The notes beneath the pieces are model-generated. The model saw only the letters and a program-made list of their open reading frames with translations. It was not told where the DNA came from and ran no database searches. 34,236 nucleotides of DNA from Acidocella sp. (GTDB lineage: Bacteria; Pseudomonadota; Alphaproteobacteria; Acetobacterales; Acetobacteraceae): positions 1-34,236 of the forward strand of contig DAIDJU010000123.1 of NCBI GenBank assembly GCA_027451225.1, in the 5' to 3' direction. Both the position numbers and the translations under genes were made by a program. Positions within the stretch are counted from its first letter, which is position 1, and every line of letters begins with the position of its first letter. This document shows, one piece after another, positions 22,053-29,214 of the stretch.

Positions 22053-22785
22053 GCCCGGGCATCACGCGCTGGAAGGTGCCGGTGATTTCGGCCACCAGAT
22101 CGGTATAGGCGGCACTGGTGCGCCGGTGCGTGCCCTCGGGGATGCTGGGGCGCAGATCCGCCGCGATTCGCCCCGGGCGCGGCGACAGCACCAGAATCCG
22201 ATTCGCCAGATACGCCGCCTCGTAGATGGAATGGGTGACGAACACCACCGTCTTGCCGCTGCGCCGCCACAGCGCGTGGAGGTCGTCTTGCAGCTTGTGC
22301 CGGGTGAATTCGTCCAAAGCAGCGAAAGGCTCGTCCATCAGCAGCAGCATCGGGTCGGAGACCAAGGCACGGGCGATGGAGACGCGCATCTTCATGCCCC
22401 CCGAAAGCCCGCGCGGCTTGGCTTTGGCGAACTCCCCCAGCCCCACCTGCGAGAGTGCGGCCGCCACACGGGGCGCGGCTGCCGCGCGTTCCACCCCGCG
22501 CAGGCGCAGTGGCAGATACACATTCTCCTCGGCGCTGGCCCAGGGCAGCAGCGTGGCGTCCTGAAACACGAAGCCGATATCCCCAGGCCCGGGCCGGTGT
22601 TCCCACTCGATCTCCCCGGCGCTTGGCGCCTCCAGCCCCGCCAGCAGCCGCAGCAGCGTGGACTTGCCGCAGCCCGATGGCCCCAGCAGCGCCACGAACT
22701 CGCCGGGTGCGATGTCGGCGGTGATGCCCTCCAGCGCGACGGTGGCGTTCGGGTAGGTCTTGGCGACCGAACGGAGGGAAAACAT
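22045..22785 (-). CDS. ABC importer ATP-binding protein
   Basis: ATPase of the importer, 246 aa, cytoplasmic. Walker A GPSGCGKST is at 35-43, the Q-loop Gln at 75, the signature LSGGMKMR at 127-134, Walker B LLLMDEPFAALDE at 148-159 region with the catalytic Glu, and the switch His at 185. This is the SsuB/TauB/ThiZ type. The start overlaps the stop of the binding-protein gene by one base and the end overlaps the permease start by 8 nt. All catalytic residues are present. Confidence 0.93.
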   Translation of the reverse strand: MFSLRSVAKTYPNATVALEGITADIAPGEFVALLGPSGCGKSTLLRLLAGLEAPSAGEIEWEHRPGPGDIGFVFQDATLLPWASAEENVYLPLRLRGVERAAAAPRVAAALSQVGLGEFAKAKPRGLSGGMKMRVSIARALVSDPMLLLMDEPFAALDEFTRHKLQDDLHALWRRSGKTVVFVTHSIYEAAYLANRILVLSPRPGRIAADLRPSIPEGTHRRTSAAYTDLVAEITGTFQRVMPGHE

Positions 22786-23774
22786 TACTTCTTCAGGCCG
22801 AATCCGTGATCGACGAATTGCAGCGTGTACCCGGCCTTGTAGTCCATGGATTTATCGTACAGCCCGGCCGCCGCCATCTGGTTGAAGAAGCTGGCCCAGC
22901 GCGAATCGGTCATGGCGTAGATGCCAAGCTGCTTGGTGTCGCCCGAATCGACGATGCCGCGCGCCTTGAGCTGCTCATAGCCGAATTCCATCAGCCCGTC
23001 GGTCATGTCCGGGTTGGCGGCCTTTATGGCCGCGAAGGCCGGGGCGGGGTTGCCGTAGAGGAAGGAATACCAGCCCTCGGTGGAGGCCTCGATGAAGCGC
23101 TTCACCAGATCCGGGTTGCCGTTCACCAGCTTCTGGCTGGTGGCGATCAGGCTGGCATAACCGTCGAACCCGGCATCGGGCAAAGCCAGCACCACCGGCC
23201 ATTGCCCGGTCTGCTGATGCACCAGATACGGCTCGGAGGTGACGTAAGCCTCCTGAACATCCTGAGGATTGGTGAAGAACGGCACCAGGGAGAAGCCGTA
23301 GGGGCGGAGCTGGGCATCGGTATAGCCGTATTTGGCCTTCAGATAGATCCACCAGCTCGCCCGCGTATCGGTGCTCACCGCGATGGGCTTGCCCTTGAGG
23401 TCGGCGAAGCTGTCATTGCCCTGGCCGGGATGGGCGATCAGCGCGTCCGGGTCTTTCTGGAACCCGGCGGCGACGGCCACGAACGGGATGCCCTCCTGCG
23501 CGAAATTCAGCGCCAGGAAGGCGTTGGAGGTGATGTCGAAGGTCAGCTTGCCGGCGACGAGCAATTGCGCGTTATTCACCTGCGGCCCTCCTTGCACGAT
23601 GCGCACATCCAGCCCGTATTTCTGGTAGATCCCCGTGGCCAGCGCTTGGTAGTAACCGCCATATTCGGGCTCCGCGACCCAATCCAGCCCGAAGCTCACC
23701 GTATCGGCGGCATGAGCGGCGGGGGCGAGGAACAGGGCGAGAGCGGCGGCGAGCCATGGGCGCGGTCGGAACAT
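22785..23774 (-). CDS. NMT1/THI5-like periplasmic substrate-binding protein
   Basis: 329 aa with a clear Sec signal peptide (Arg-rich start, hydrophobic core, AHA-AD cleavage after residue 22). The mature start VSFGLDWVAEPEYGGYYQAL and VQGGPQVNNAQLLVAGKL match the THI5-like binding-protein family, which carries thiamine pyrimidine precursors, riboflavin or related small molecules. The cysteine-rich motif of yeast THI5 is absent, as expected for a transporter. First gene of the importer operon. No TPP-riboswitch core (CTGAGA plus partners) is seen in the 100 bp upstream, so a thiamine role is unproven. Confidence 0.85.
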   Translation of the reverse strand: MFRPRPWLAAALALFLAPAAHAADTVSFGLDWVAEPEYGGYYQALATGIYQKYGLDVRIVQGGPQVNNAQLLVAGKLTFDITSNAFLALNFAQEGIPFVAVAAGFQKDPDALIAHPGQGNDSFADLKGKPIAVSTDTRASWWIYLKAKYGYTDAQLRPYGFSLVPFFTNPQDVQEAYVTSEPYLVHQQTGQWPVVLALPDAGFDGYASLIATSQKLVNGNPDLVKRFIEASTEGWYSFLYGNPAPAFAAIKAANPDMTDGLMEFGYEQLKARGIVDSGDTKQLGIYAMTDSRWASFFNQMAAAGLYDKSMDYKAGYTLQFVDHGFGLKK

Positions 23775-23874
23775 TGCGGAGTCTCCCTACAGACTTGAGC
23801 AAACGAGTGGTTGCACGCAGAGTGGACCGGACCGCGCGAATGCCGCACGGGGAGCCATTATCTTAGGGATTAGC
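23775..23874. promoter_or_regulatory. Divergent intergenic region between importer and DUF1491 gene
   Basis: The 100 bp must contain start signals for both directions. Reading + there is AGGG at 23865-23868, 6 nt before the DUF1491 ATG. Reading - there is GGGAGA shortly before the binding-protein start. I see no well-spaced -35/-10 pair on either strand and no riboswitch-like structure. Confidence 0.4.
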
Positions 23875-24210
23875 ATGGGCGAGCCACGGATCAAGGCGGG
23901 AATTTGGGTCTCGGCGGTACTGCGCCTGGGCATGCGGGAGGGCAAGCCCGGCCTTGTGGTGCGCAAGGGCGACCCCGATGCCGGCGGCGTGCTGGTGGTG
24001 CTGCACGGGCGCACGGGGGATATGGTGCTTACCCAGTTCCGCGACATGAACGGCGAGCTGGCCTGGATGCGCGGCACCGGCCCCGAGCCGGTGCGCGAGG
24101 ACGCCGCCGACGCCTATGTGAAGAAACAGCTCGGCTACGACCCCGATCTCTGGGTCATCGAATTCGACGCCCCGGACTACCTGCCGCCCTTTGAAGGCAA
24201 GCTAGTCTAG
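23875..24210 (+). CDS. DUF1491 family protein
   Basis: 111 aa, fits the DUF1491 family of short alphaproteobacterial proteins with no known function. The pattern PRIKAGIWVSAVLR, VVRKGDPDAGGVLVVL, ELAWMRGTGPEPV and the end GYDPDLWVIEFD are what I recognise. It has no signal peptide or membrane segment and is probably cytoplasmic. It diverges from the importer and converges on the PaiB-like gene, with the last 9 nt overlapping. Confidence 0.75.
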   Translation: MGEPRIKAGIWVSAVLRLGMREGKPGLVVRKGDPDAGGVLVVLHGRTGDMVLTQFRDMNGELAWMRGTGPEPVREDAADAYVKKQLGYDPDLWVIEFDAPDYLPPFEGKLV

Positions 24211-24813
24211 CGTTCGCCGCATCGCGGCGGCCAGGGCCGGGTTCTCGGCCTCAGCCCCGGCAATCACCCCATCCCGGTCGGCCAGGGATTTGTTCTGGCT
24301 GAGCTTGGCCACACCTTGCAGTCTGGTGATGTGCATCACCACCCCGACAATGCCGTTCAGCAGCGCCTCGACATACTCTTCCGGCGCGTCGCTCACGGCC
24401 CAGGGCAGGGCGCGCGGGGCCTCGAAGCGGTTGGTCAGCCGCGTCACGATCTCCAGCAGCGCGTCCCGGTCCTCGATGATCTCCAGCCGCCCCGTGGCAT
24501 GCACCGCCTGATAGTTCCAGGTCGGCACCACCTTTCCGGTCTCGGCCTTGGTGGCGTACCAGCTTGGGCTCACATAGCCCTCGGCGGCGGTGAAAATGGC
24601 CAGCGACTCGGCATGCGGATCGAATTCCCGCCAATGCGGATTGGCCCGCGCCATATGTCCCACCAGCCTGTCCGGGGCCTCCAGCAGCAGCGGCAGATGC
24701 GTGGCCGTCAGCCCCGAAGCCGTGGGGGAGACCAGCACGGGCAGCGAGGCCGCGCGCATGATCTCGTGCAGTTCCTCGGCGCGGGTCTCGGCGAAGGCGG
24801 ACGGCACGTACAT
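24202..24813 (-). CDS. PaiB-like FMN-binding split-barrel protein
   Basis: 203 aa, family FMN-binding negative transcriptional regulator (PaiB). MYVPSAFAETRAEELHEIMR, LVGHMARANPHWREF, GYVSPSWYATKAETGKVVPTWNYQAVH and the C-terminal LQGVAKLSQNKSLADRDGV are family landmarks. The fold binds flavin or heme; a direct DNA-binding role is doubtful for many members. The start ATG at 24813 is 2 bp after the aminotransferase stop. A longer open frame upstream lies over that gene and is a shadow. The end overlaps the converging DUF1491 gene by 9 nt. Confidence 0.85.
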   Translation of the reverse strand: MYVPSAFAETRAEELHEIMRAASLPVLVSPTASGLTATHLPLLLEAPDRLVGHMARANPHWREFDPHAESLAIFTAAEGYVSPSWYATKAETGKVVPTWNYQAVHATGRLEIIEDRDALLEIVTRLTNRFEAPRALPWAVSDAPEEYVEALLNGIVGVVMHITRLQGVAKLSQNKSLADRDGVIAGAEAENPALAAAMRRTLD

Positions 24814-24815
24814 GC

Positions 24816-25664
24816 TTACCTCAGGTGTTGCAGGTAGAGGTCGAACAGCGCCGTGGCGGTGGCGCCGGGCGCGCCATTGCCTACCGAGGCGCCATCCAGC
24901 CGCACCACCGGCTTGATGAACGAGGTGGCGCCGGTGAGGAAAATCTCCCGCGCCGCGCGCAGCTCGTCCAGCGAAAACTCCCGCTCCTCGAACCCGATCC
25001 CCTGGCCCTCCAGCGCCTCGATCAGCGCCGCACGGGTGCAGCCGGGCAGGATATGCCGGTCCAGATAGCGCGTAACCAGCCGCCCCTCGGCGGTGACGAT
25101 CCACGCCGTGCTCGCCGCCCCCTCGGTCACATTGCCCTCGGCGTCATACAGGATCGCCTCATACGCCCCGGCGCGCTGGGCCTTGGTGCGGGCCATCACA
25201 TTGGGCAGCAGATTGGTGGATTTGATGTCGCAGCGCGCCCAGCGCTCATCCGGCAATGTGATGGCCTCGGCCGTCCAGTCCGCGATGTCCTGGGGCGGCT
25301 CGGGCTTGCGCCTTGCCGTGATGACGAGGCTGGGGCGCAGGGCGGGCGAGGGGATGGGATGGTCCCGCCGCGCCACACCGCGCGTGACCTGCATGTAAAC
25401 GAGCCCGGTCGTGATCCGGTTGCGCCGCAGCACTTCGGCGATGACGATCCGCAAAGCAGCGACGGACATCGGCGCGGGCAGCTCGATCTCGCCCAGGCTG
25501 CGCGCCAGACGTTGCAGGTGCAGTTCGGCATCCGCCAACCGCCCGCGATGCACGTACAGCACCTCATAGATGCCATCGCCGAACTGGTAGCCCCGGTCTT
25601 CCACATTCACGCTGGCCTGCGCCAAGGGCAGGTATCGGCCGTTCACATAAGCGATGGCGGCCAT
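24816..25664 (-). CDS. D-amino-acid aminotransferase-like PLP enzyme (class IV)
   Basis: 282 aa, fold-type IV aminotransferase close to D-alanine aminotransferase (Dat), which makes D-Glu and other D-amino acids. GDGIYEVLYVHRGRL (29-43), the Schiff-base lysine in CDIKSTNLLPNVMARTKA (Lys148), VTEGAAS with Glu181, and ILPGCTRAALIEAL support this; the DIKSxNLL segment is typical of Dat. Branched-chain or aminodeoxychorismate activity is less likely but not excluded. The start is set by AAAGGA about 9 nt before ATG 25664; an upstream ATG lies in the wzt-like gene. It sits between the Wzt- and PaiB-like genes in one tight operon. Confidence 0.83.
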   Translation of the reverse strand: MAAIAYVNGRYLPLAQASVNVEDRGYQFGDGIYEVLYVHRGRLADAELHLQRLARSLGEIELPAPMSVAALRIVIAEVLRRNRITTGLVYMQVTRGVARRDHPIPSPALRPSLVITARRKPEPPQDIADWTAEAITLPDERWARCDIKSTNLLPNVMARTKAQRAGAYEAILYDAEGNVTEGAASTAWIVTAEGRLVTRYLDRHILPGCTRAALIEALEGQGIGFEEREFSLDELRAAREIFLTGATSFIKPVVRLDGASVGNGAPGATATALFDLYLQHLR

Positions 25665-25680
25665 CCGGCGTGTCCTTTCC

Positions 25681-26463
25681 TCAGGCGGTTTTCCCGGCGG
25701 CTTCCAAAACATGGGCGAACTGGTCCGGCGGCAGATAGGCGGCCAGAACCTCTTCCGGCGTGCCATCGGCCTTTACCATGCCGCCATCCAGCCAGATGAG
25801 CCGGTTGCACCATTGCAGCAGAATATCGGGGCGGTGCGAGGACAGCACCAGGATCTCCGCGCCGTTCACCATGGCTTCCAGCCGGTGGCGGGCCTTGTCG
25901 AGAAACGAGGCATCGCCTGCCAGCAGCCATTCATCCATCAGCAAAATCTGTGGGTGAATCGCCGTGGCCATCGCAAACCCCAGCCGCACCACCATGCCGG
26001 AGCTATAGGTGCGCACCGGCAAGGCCAAAAACTGGTCCAGCCCCGCGAAGGCGGCGACATCCTCCTGCAAGTCGCGGATCTGCGCCTCGGAATAGCCGCC
26101 GAACAAGGCGCGCAGGCGGATGTTCTCGTTGCCGGTGAGGTCCGGGTTCATGCCCTGGCCGGGGTCGAGCAGGGCGGTCACCACGCCCTCGGTGGTGATG
26201 CTTCCCCCCACCGGTTCGTAAATGCCCGCCATGGTCCGCAGCAGCGTGGTCTTGCCCGCCCCGTTGGAGCCGATGAACCCCAGCCTGTCCCCCGTGTTGA
26301 GCGTGAAGGACACGCCGCGCAGCGCCTCCACGGTCAGGCGGTGGCGGCTATCCTCGCCCAGCCGCCCGGAGGCGGCGGCAAGCACGGTCTTCTTCAGGCT
26401 GCGGCTTTCCGCGTGGTAGAGCGGAAAGGAGACCGAAACGTTATCGACGATCAGCTGGGCCAT
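25681..26463 (-). CDS. Polysaccharide ABC exporter ATP-binding protein (Wzt/KpsT type)
   Basis: 260 aa. Walker A GSNGAGKT is at 65-72, the signature YSSGM at 153-157, Walker B ILLMDE at 173-178 and the switch His at 210. The long insert before the Walker A and the YSSGM signature are typical of exporters of O-antigen, capsule or similar glycans. The C-terminal carbohydrate-binding domain of E. coli O9a Wzt is absent, so this is the short KpsT/TagH-like kind, in which the chain end is not read by the ATPase. It begins 3 bp after the permease stop. Confidence 0.9.
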   Translation of the reverse strand: MAQLIVDNVSVSFPLYHAESRSLKKTVLAAASGRLGEDSRHRLTVEALRGVSFTLNTGDRLGFIGSNGAGKTTLLRTMAGIYEPVGGSITTEGVVTALLDPGQGMNPDLTGNENIRLRALFGGYSEAQIRDLQEDVAAFAGLDQFLALPVRTYSSGMVVRLGFAMATAIHPQILLMDEWLLAGDASFLDKARHRLEAMVNGAEILVLSSHRPDILLQWCNRLIWLDGGMVKADGTPEEVLAAYLPPDQFAHVLEAAGKTA

Positions 26464-26466
26464 GGC

Positions 26467-27312
26467 TTACAACCAATAAGGCAAACGCGGCCGCGCGCGC
26501 ACAAAGACGAGGCCGGTGATGAGAAAGAGCCCCAGCGAATACAGCACCGCCAGTTGCCACGCGCCGGGATTGATCGGCAGGCCGAGCAGCGGGCCGCGGA
26601 CGATCTCCAGTAGCGCATAGAACGGGTTGAGCTCCACAAACGCCTTGGCCAGCCCCCGATGCGCCAGCATCGCCGGATTCCACATGATCGGGGTAACGTA
26701 GAAGGCGATCTGCATGACGCTGGCGACGATGGGCGGAATATCGCGGAAGCGCGCCCCGAACAGCCCCAGCAGCAGGCTCGCGGCCATGGCGTCGGCCAGC
26801 CAGAGCAGGAAGCCGGGCAGCAGGGTAAAGCAATCCAGCCCCGGCTTGGTGCCGAACAGCGCGAACACCACCGCGACGACGACGACATTATGCCCCAGCA
26901 CCAGCGTGTTGCGCATCACCACCCGCGCGGCATGCACGCCGTGCGGCATGCGCATGGAGCGGATCATGGCGTCGGCCTGGGTGAAGCAGGTCGTAGCCTC
27001 CGAGACCATGGTGCTGATGAAGGTCCACAGCACCAGCGAAATGGTGAGGAACGGCAGGTAATCGGTCACATCCTGGTGGAACAGCCGGGCGTAGAGCACG
27101 CCGATGGCCCCGACCATGACGGCGGTGGAGAGGGTGAGCCAGAGCGGCCCGAGCAGCGAACCGCGATAGCGCAGCCGGATGTCGAAGAGGCTGAGGGTCC
27201 ACACCAGCGGCCAGAGCCTGGCGGTATCGGCCAGATCGGCCCACGCGAGGCGCAGGCGCTCGCTCCAGCTATGAGAGGCGGCGATGACTTGGCGCTTGGG
27301 GATATCGGACAT
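26467..27312 (-). CDS. Polysaccharide ABC exporter permease (Wzm/ABC-2 type)
   Basis: 281 aa, ABC-2 type inner-membrane permease that pairs with the ATPase after it. About six hydrophobic stretches are visible; FDIRLRYRGSLLGPLWLTLS near residues 45-65 is the conserved N-terminal element, and QIAFYVTPIMWNP near the end of the fourth helix is the family signature. ATG 27312 comes one base after the stop of the lipoprotein gene, which suggests re-initiation; an ATG at 27339 would overlap that gene and has no ribosome-binding site either. No glycan synthesis gene is adjacent. Confidence 0.88.
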   Translation of the reverse strand: MSDIPKRQVIAASHSWSERLRLAWADLADTARLWPLVWTLSLFDIRLRYRGSLLGPLWLTLSTAVMVGAIGVLYARLFHQDVTDYLPFLTISLVLWTFISTMVSEATTCFTQADAMIRSMRMPHGVHAARVVMRNTLVLGHNVVVVAVVFALFGTKPGLDCFTLLPGFLLWLADAMAASLLLGLFGARFRDIPPIVASVMQIAFYVTPIMWNPAMLAHRGLAKAFVELNPFYALLEIVRGPLLGLPINPGAWQLAVLYSLGLFLITGLVFVRARPRLPYWL

Positions 27313-27313
27313 A

Positions 27314-27688
27314 TCAGATGGGATTGATGGCAACGCCATCAGGCGTTTTGGTGATTGTCACACGCTGCCCCGGCGCCAGTGGCGGGTCCACGACCTCCGG
27401 CACGGATCTCACCGAGCCGTCCTGCATCTTGACCACCACCTCGGTACCCGGCGCGGCATTGGCGGGCATGGGCTGGCCGAGGATGGACATGACCCGCCCG
27501 AGCGCCACCTGGGATTGTCCGGGATCGGCATGGCGTACGGCGGCCACGGTGCCGGTGGGCAGGGCGGGCGCAGCGGCGGTGCCAATGGCCGCCTGCGGGG
27601 CGGAGGGCGCGCAGGCGCTTAAGCCCCCCAAGGCCAAGAGAATGGCCGGAGCGCGAAGCGGAAGGGAAGTTTTGCGAGAACGCCGCAT
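27314..27688 (-). CDS. Small putative lipoprotein, 124 aa
   Basis: I do not recognise the family with certainty. An N-terminal signal with an LSAC lipobox (Cys26) predicts a lipid-anchored protein. The C-terminal half (PGTEVVVKMQDGSVRSVPEV, then LAPGQRVTITKTPDGV) looks like a small beta-barrel, resembling the C-terminal end of SlyB/Pcp-type lipoproteins, but without their glycine zipper. First gene of the five-gene - strand operon, one base from the Wzm-like start. No obvious ribosome-binding site precedes its ATG. Confidence 0.65.
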   Translation of the reverse strand: MRRSRKTSLPLRAPAILLALGGLSACAPSAPQAAIGTAAAPALPTGTVAAVRHADPGQSQVALGRVMSILGQPMPANAAPGTEVVVKMQDGSVRSVPEVVDPPLAPGQRVTITKTPDGVAINPI

Positions 27689-27851
27689 GCCCGCAGAGCT
27701 ACCACGATTGCGCGGCCGCCGGTAGCGTCGGGCCTCAAGATTTTGTTGCCGAAACTTGTGTGGTGGTCTAATGGCTTAGAGTGCCTTGTTTAAGCCATCA
27801 TTGAACATGATGCTGTAAAATCATGGCGCGAATTGCTGGAGGCTTCTAATC
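27689..27851. promoter_or_regulatory. Divergent regulatory region with inverted repeat
   Basis: The 163-bp gap lies between the lipoprotein operon (-) and the transglycosylase (+). An inverted repeat ATGGCTTA (27771-27778) / TAAGCCAT (27791-27798) has a 12-bp spacer, and a second one, CATCAT/ATGATG (27796-27812), overlaps it. A weak promoter TTGTTG-N18-TCTAAT (27743-27772) on + touches the first arm. GGAGG at 27838-27842 serves the + gene. Regulator and exact promoters are unknown. Confidence 0.4.
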
Positions 27852-29153
27852 GTGGTCAATGGCTCTCAAGTGCGGCCGGAGCGTTTGCGTGGCTCTCGTG
27901 CTGGCTTCAAGGTCAAATTATCGGTGGGCTGCGCGGGGCTGGCCCTGCTCACCGCCTGCGCCGGTGGACCGCGCACGGCCGAAAACTCCAACTACTACCT
28001 CTCCCACGCCCAGCACGACTACAACCCGCCCGGCCCGCCGAGCGACCCGTGGGGCCCCTATATCCAGGAGGCCTCGGCGCGGTTCGACGTGCCGGCGATG
28101 TGGATCCGCCAGGTGATGCGCGTGGAATCCGGCGGGCATGAATATATCGGCGGCCAGCTCGTGGTCTCCGCCGCCGGGGCGATGGGGCTGATGCAGCTCG
28201 AGCCCGAGACCTATCAGGAAATGGCCGGCCAGTACGGGCTGGGGAACGACCCGTTCAACCCGTACGACAACATCATGGCGGGCACGGCCTATATCCACGC
28301 CATGTATCAGGTGTACGGCTCGCCCGGCTTTCTGGCCGCGTACAACGCCGGGCCGGGGCGGCTGAACTCCTACATGAACTATAGCCGTCCGCTGCCGGAC
28401 GAGACCAAGAATTATGTGGCGATGATCGCGCCGCGCATCCAGGGCTATTACCCGTCGCATCGCTCGGTGGCCGACCAGTTGGCCCTGAACACCCAGCCGA
28501 TGAGCCAAGCCCCCGGCCTGCTGCCGCCGGGCTTCGTGCCGAATGCCTCTTACGGCCTGCCTGACAATACGGGCGGCAATACCGGGGCGCAGGTGCAGGT
28601 GGCGTCCATCGCCCCGGTGCAGACGCCTTCCGTCCCCCAGGCGGTGCAAAGCTCGGCGATTGCGCCGGTGCAAGAGGAGCCGGTGGCGGAGGCTTATGTG
28701 CCGCCTCCGCCCCCGCCGCCTTCACGCCCGGCCACGCCGGCGTATCAGAACTCGCTTTCGGCTTCCGCTCTGGCGATGTCCCTGCCGCCGCCGCCGCCCG
28801 CCCCGGCGCAGCCGCAGCGCGGCTTCGCGCTGGTGCCGTCCGCCATGGCCGACACTCCGCCGCGCAGCATGCAGGCTTCCGCCGCGCCGTCCTCGGGCAG
28901 CAGGCATTGGGCGATTCAGGTCGGCGCGTATTCCAGCGCCTCCAATGCGCGCGCGGCGCTCGGCATGGCCGAACTCTCCGCCGTGTCGCAGCTCGTGGAT
29001 GGGCAGGCGCTGGTGCAGTCGATCCACAGGGATGGCAAGACCACCTACCGCGCCCGCGTGGTCGGGTTGCCGCATGAGGCTGCGGTGAACGCCTGCAACC
29101 GCCTCTCCGGCGGGCCGACCGGCTGCGTCATCATCTCGCCGGACGAATCGTAA
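27852..29153 (+). CDS. Lytic transglycosylase lipoprotein with SPOR domain
   Basis: 433 aa, probably cuts peptidoglycan glycan strands in the periplasm with 1,6-anhydro ends. It starts at GTG, 9 nt after GGAGG. A lipoprotein signal leads to LTAC with Cys36. The SLT domain spans about 75-200: catalytic Glu92 in RVESGG, then SAAGAMGLMQLEPETY, FLAAYNAGPGRL and KNYVAMIAPRI. A linker of about 140 residues is rich in Pro, Ala and Ser with PPPPPPP runs. The SPOR domain begins near 352 (HWAIQVGAYSSASNARAALG) and ends with CVIISPDES; it binds denuded glycan at the septum. So a cell-division role is likely. Confidence 0.9.
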   Translation: MVNGSQVRPERLRGSRAGFKVKLSVGCAGLALLTACAGGPRTAENSNYYLSHAQHDYNPPGPPSDPWGPYIQEASARFDVPAMWIRQVMRVESGGHEYIGGQLVVSAAGAMGLMQLEPETYQEMAGQYGLGNDPFNPYDNIMAGTAYIHAMYQVYGSPGFLAAYNAGPGRLNSYMNYSRPLPDETKNYVAMIAPRIQGYYPSHRSVADQLALNTQPMSQAPGLLPPGFVPNASYGLPDNTGGNTGAQVQVASIAPVQTPSVPQAVQSSAIAPVQEEPVAEAYVPPPPPPPSRPATPAYQNSLSASALAMSLPPPPPAPAQPQRGFALVPSAMADTPPRSMQASAAPSSGSRHWAIQVGAYSSASNARAALGMAELSAVSQLVDGQALVQSIHRDGKTTYRARVVGLPHEAAVNACNRLSGGPTGCVIISPDES

Positions 29154-29161
29154 GGTTCCAA

Positions 29162-29193
29162 GAAAAATGCCGCCTTTTTGAAAAAGGCGGCAT
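29162..29193 (-). terminator. Terminator after the aroKB fusion gene
   Basis: A near-perfect palindrome (ATGCCGCCTTTT with AAAAGGCGGCAT, 29167-29193) with a very small loop. Read on the - strand it is followed by TTTTTCT, an intrinsic terminator, 22 bp after the aroKB stop. Read on + it follows the transglycosylase stop by 13 bp but has no T-tail after the stem, so it should be less efficient there. Confidence 0.8.
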
Positions 29194-29214
29194 CCGCGAA
29201 CTTCTGTGAGCTTT

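Noticed and set aside
23775-23874. A TPP riboswitch before the THI5-like binding protein
   Set aside because: The gap is too short for a complete element and the CTGAGA core is absent on the - strand.
24202-25104. A 300-aa reading of the PaiB-like protein
   Set aside because: The first 97 residues are a shadow of the aminotransferase gene; PaiB family proteins start at MYVPSAF.
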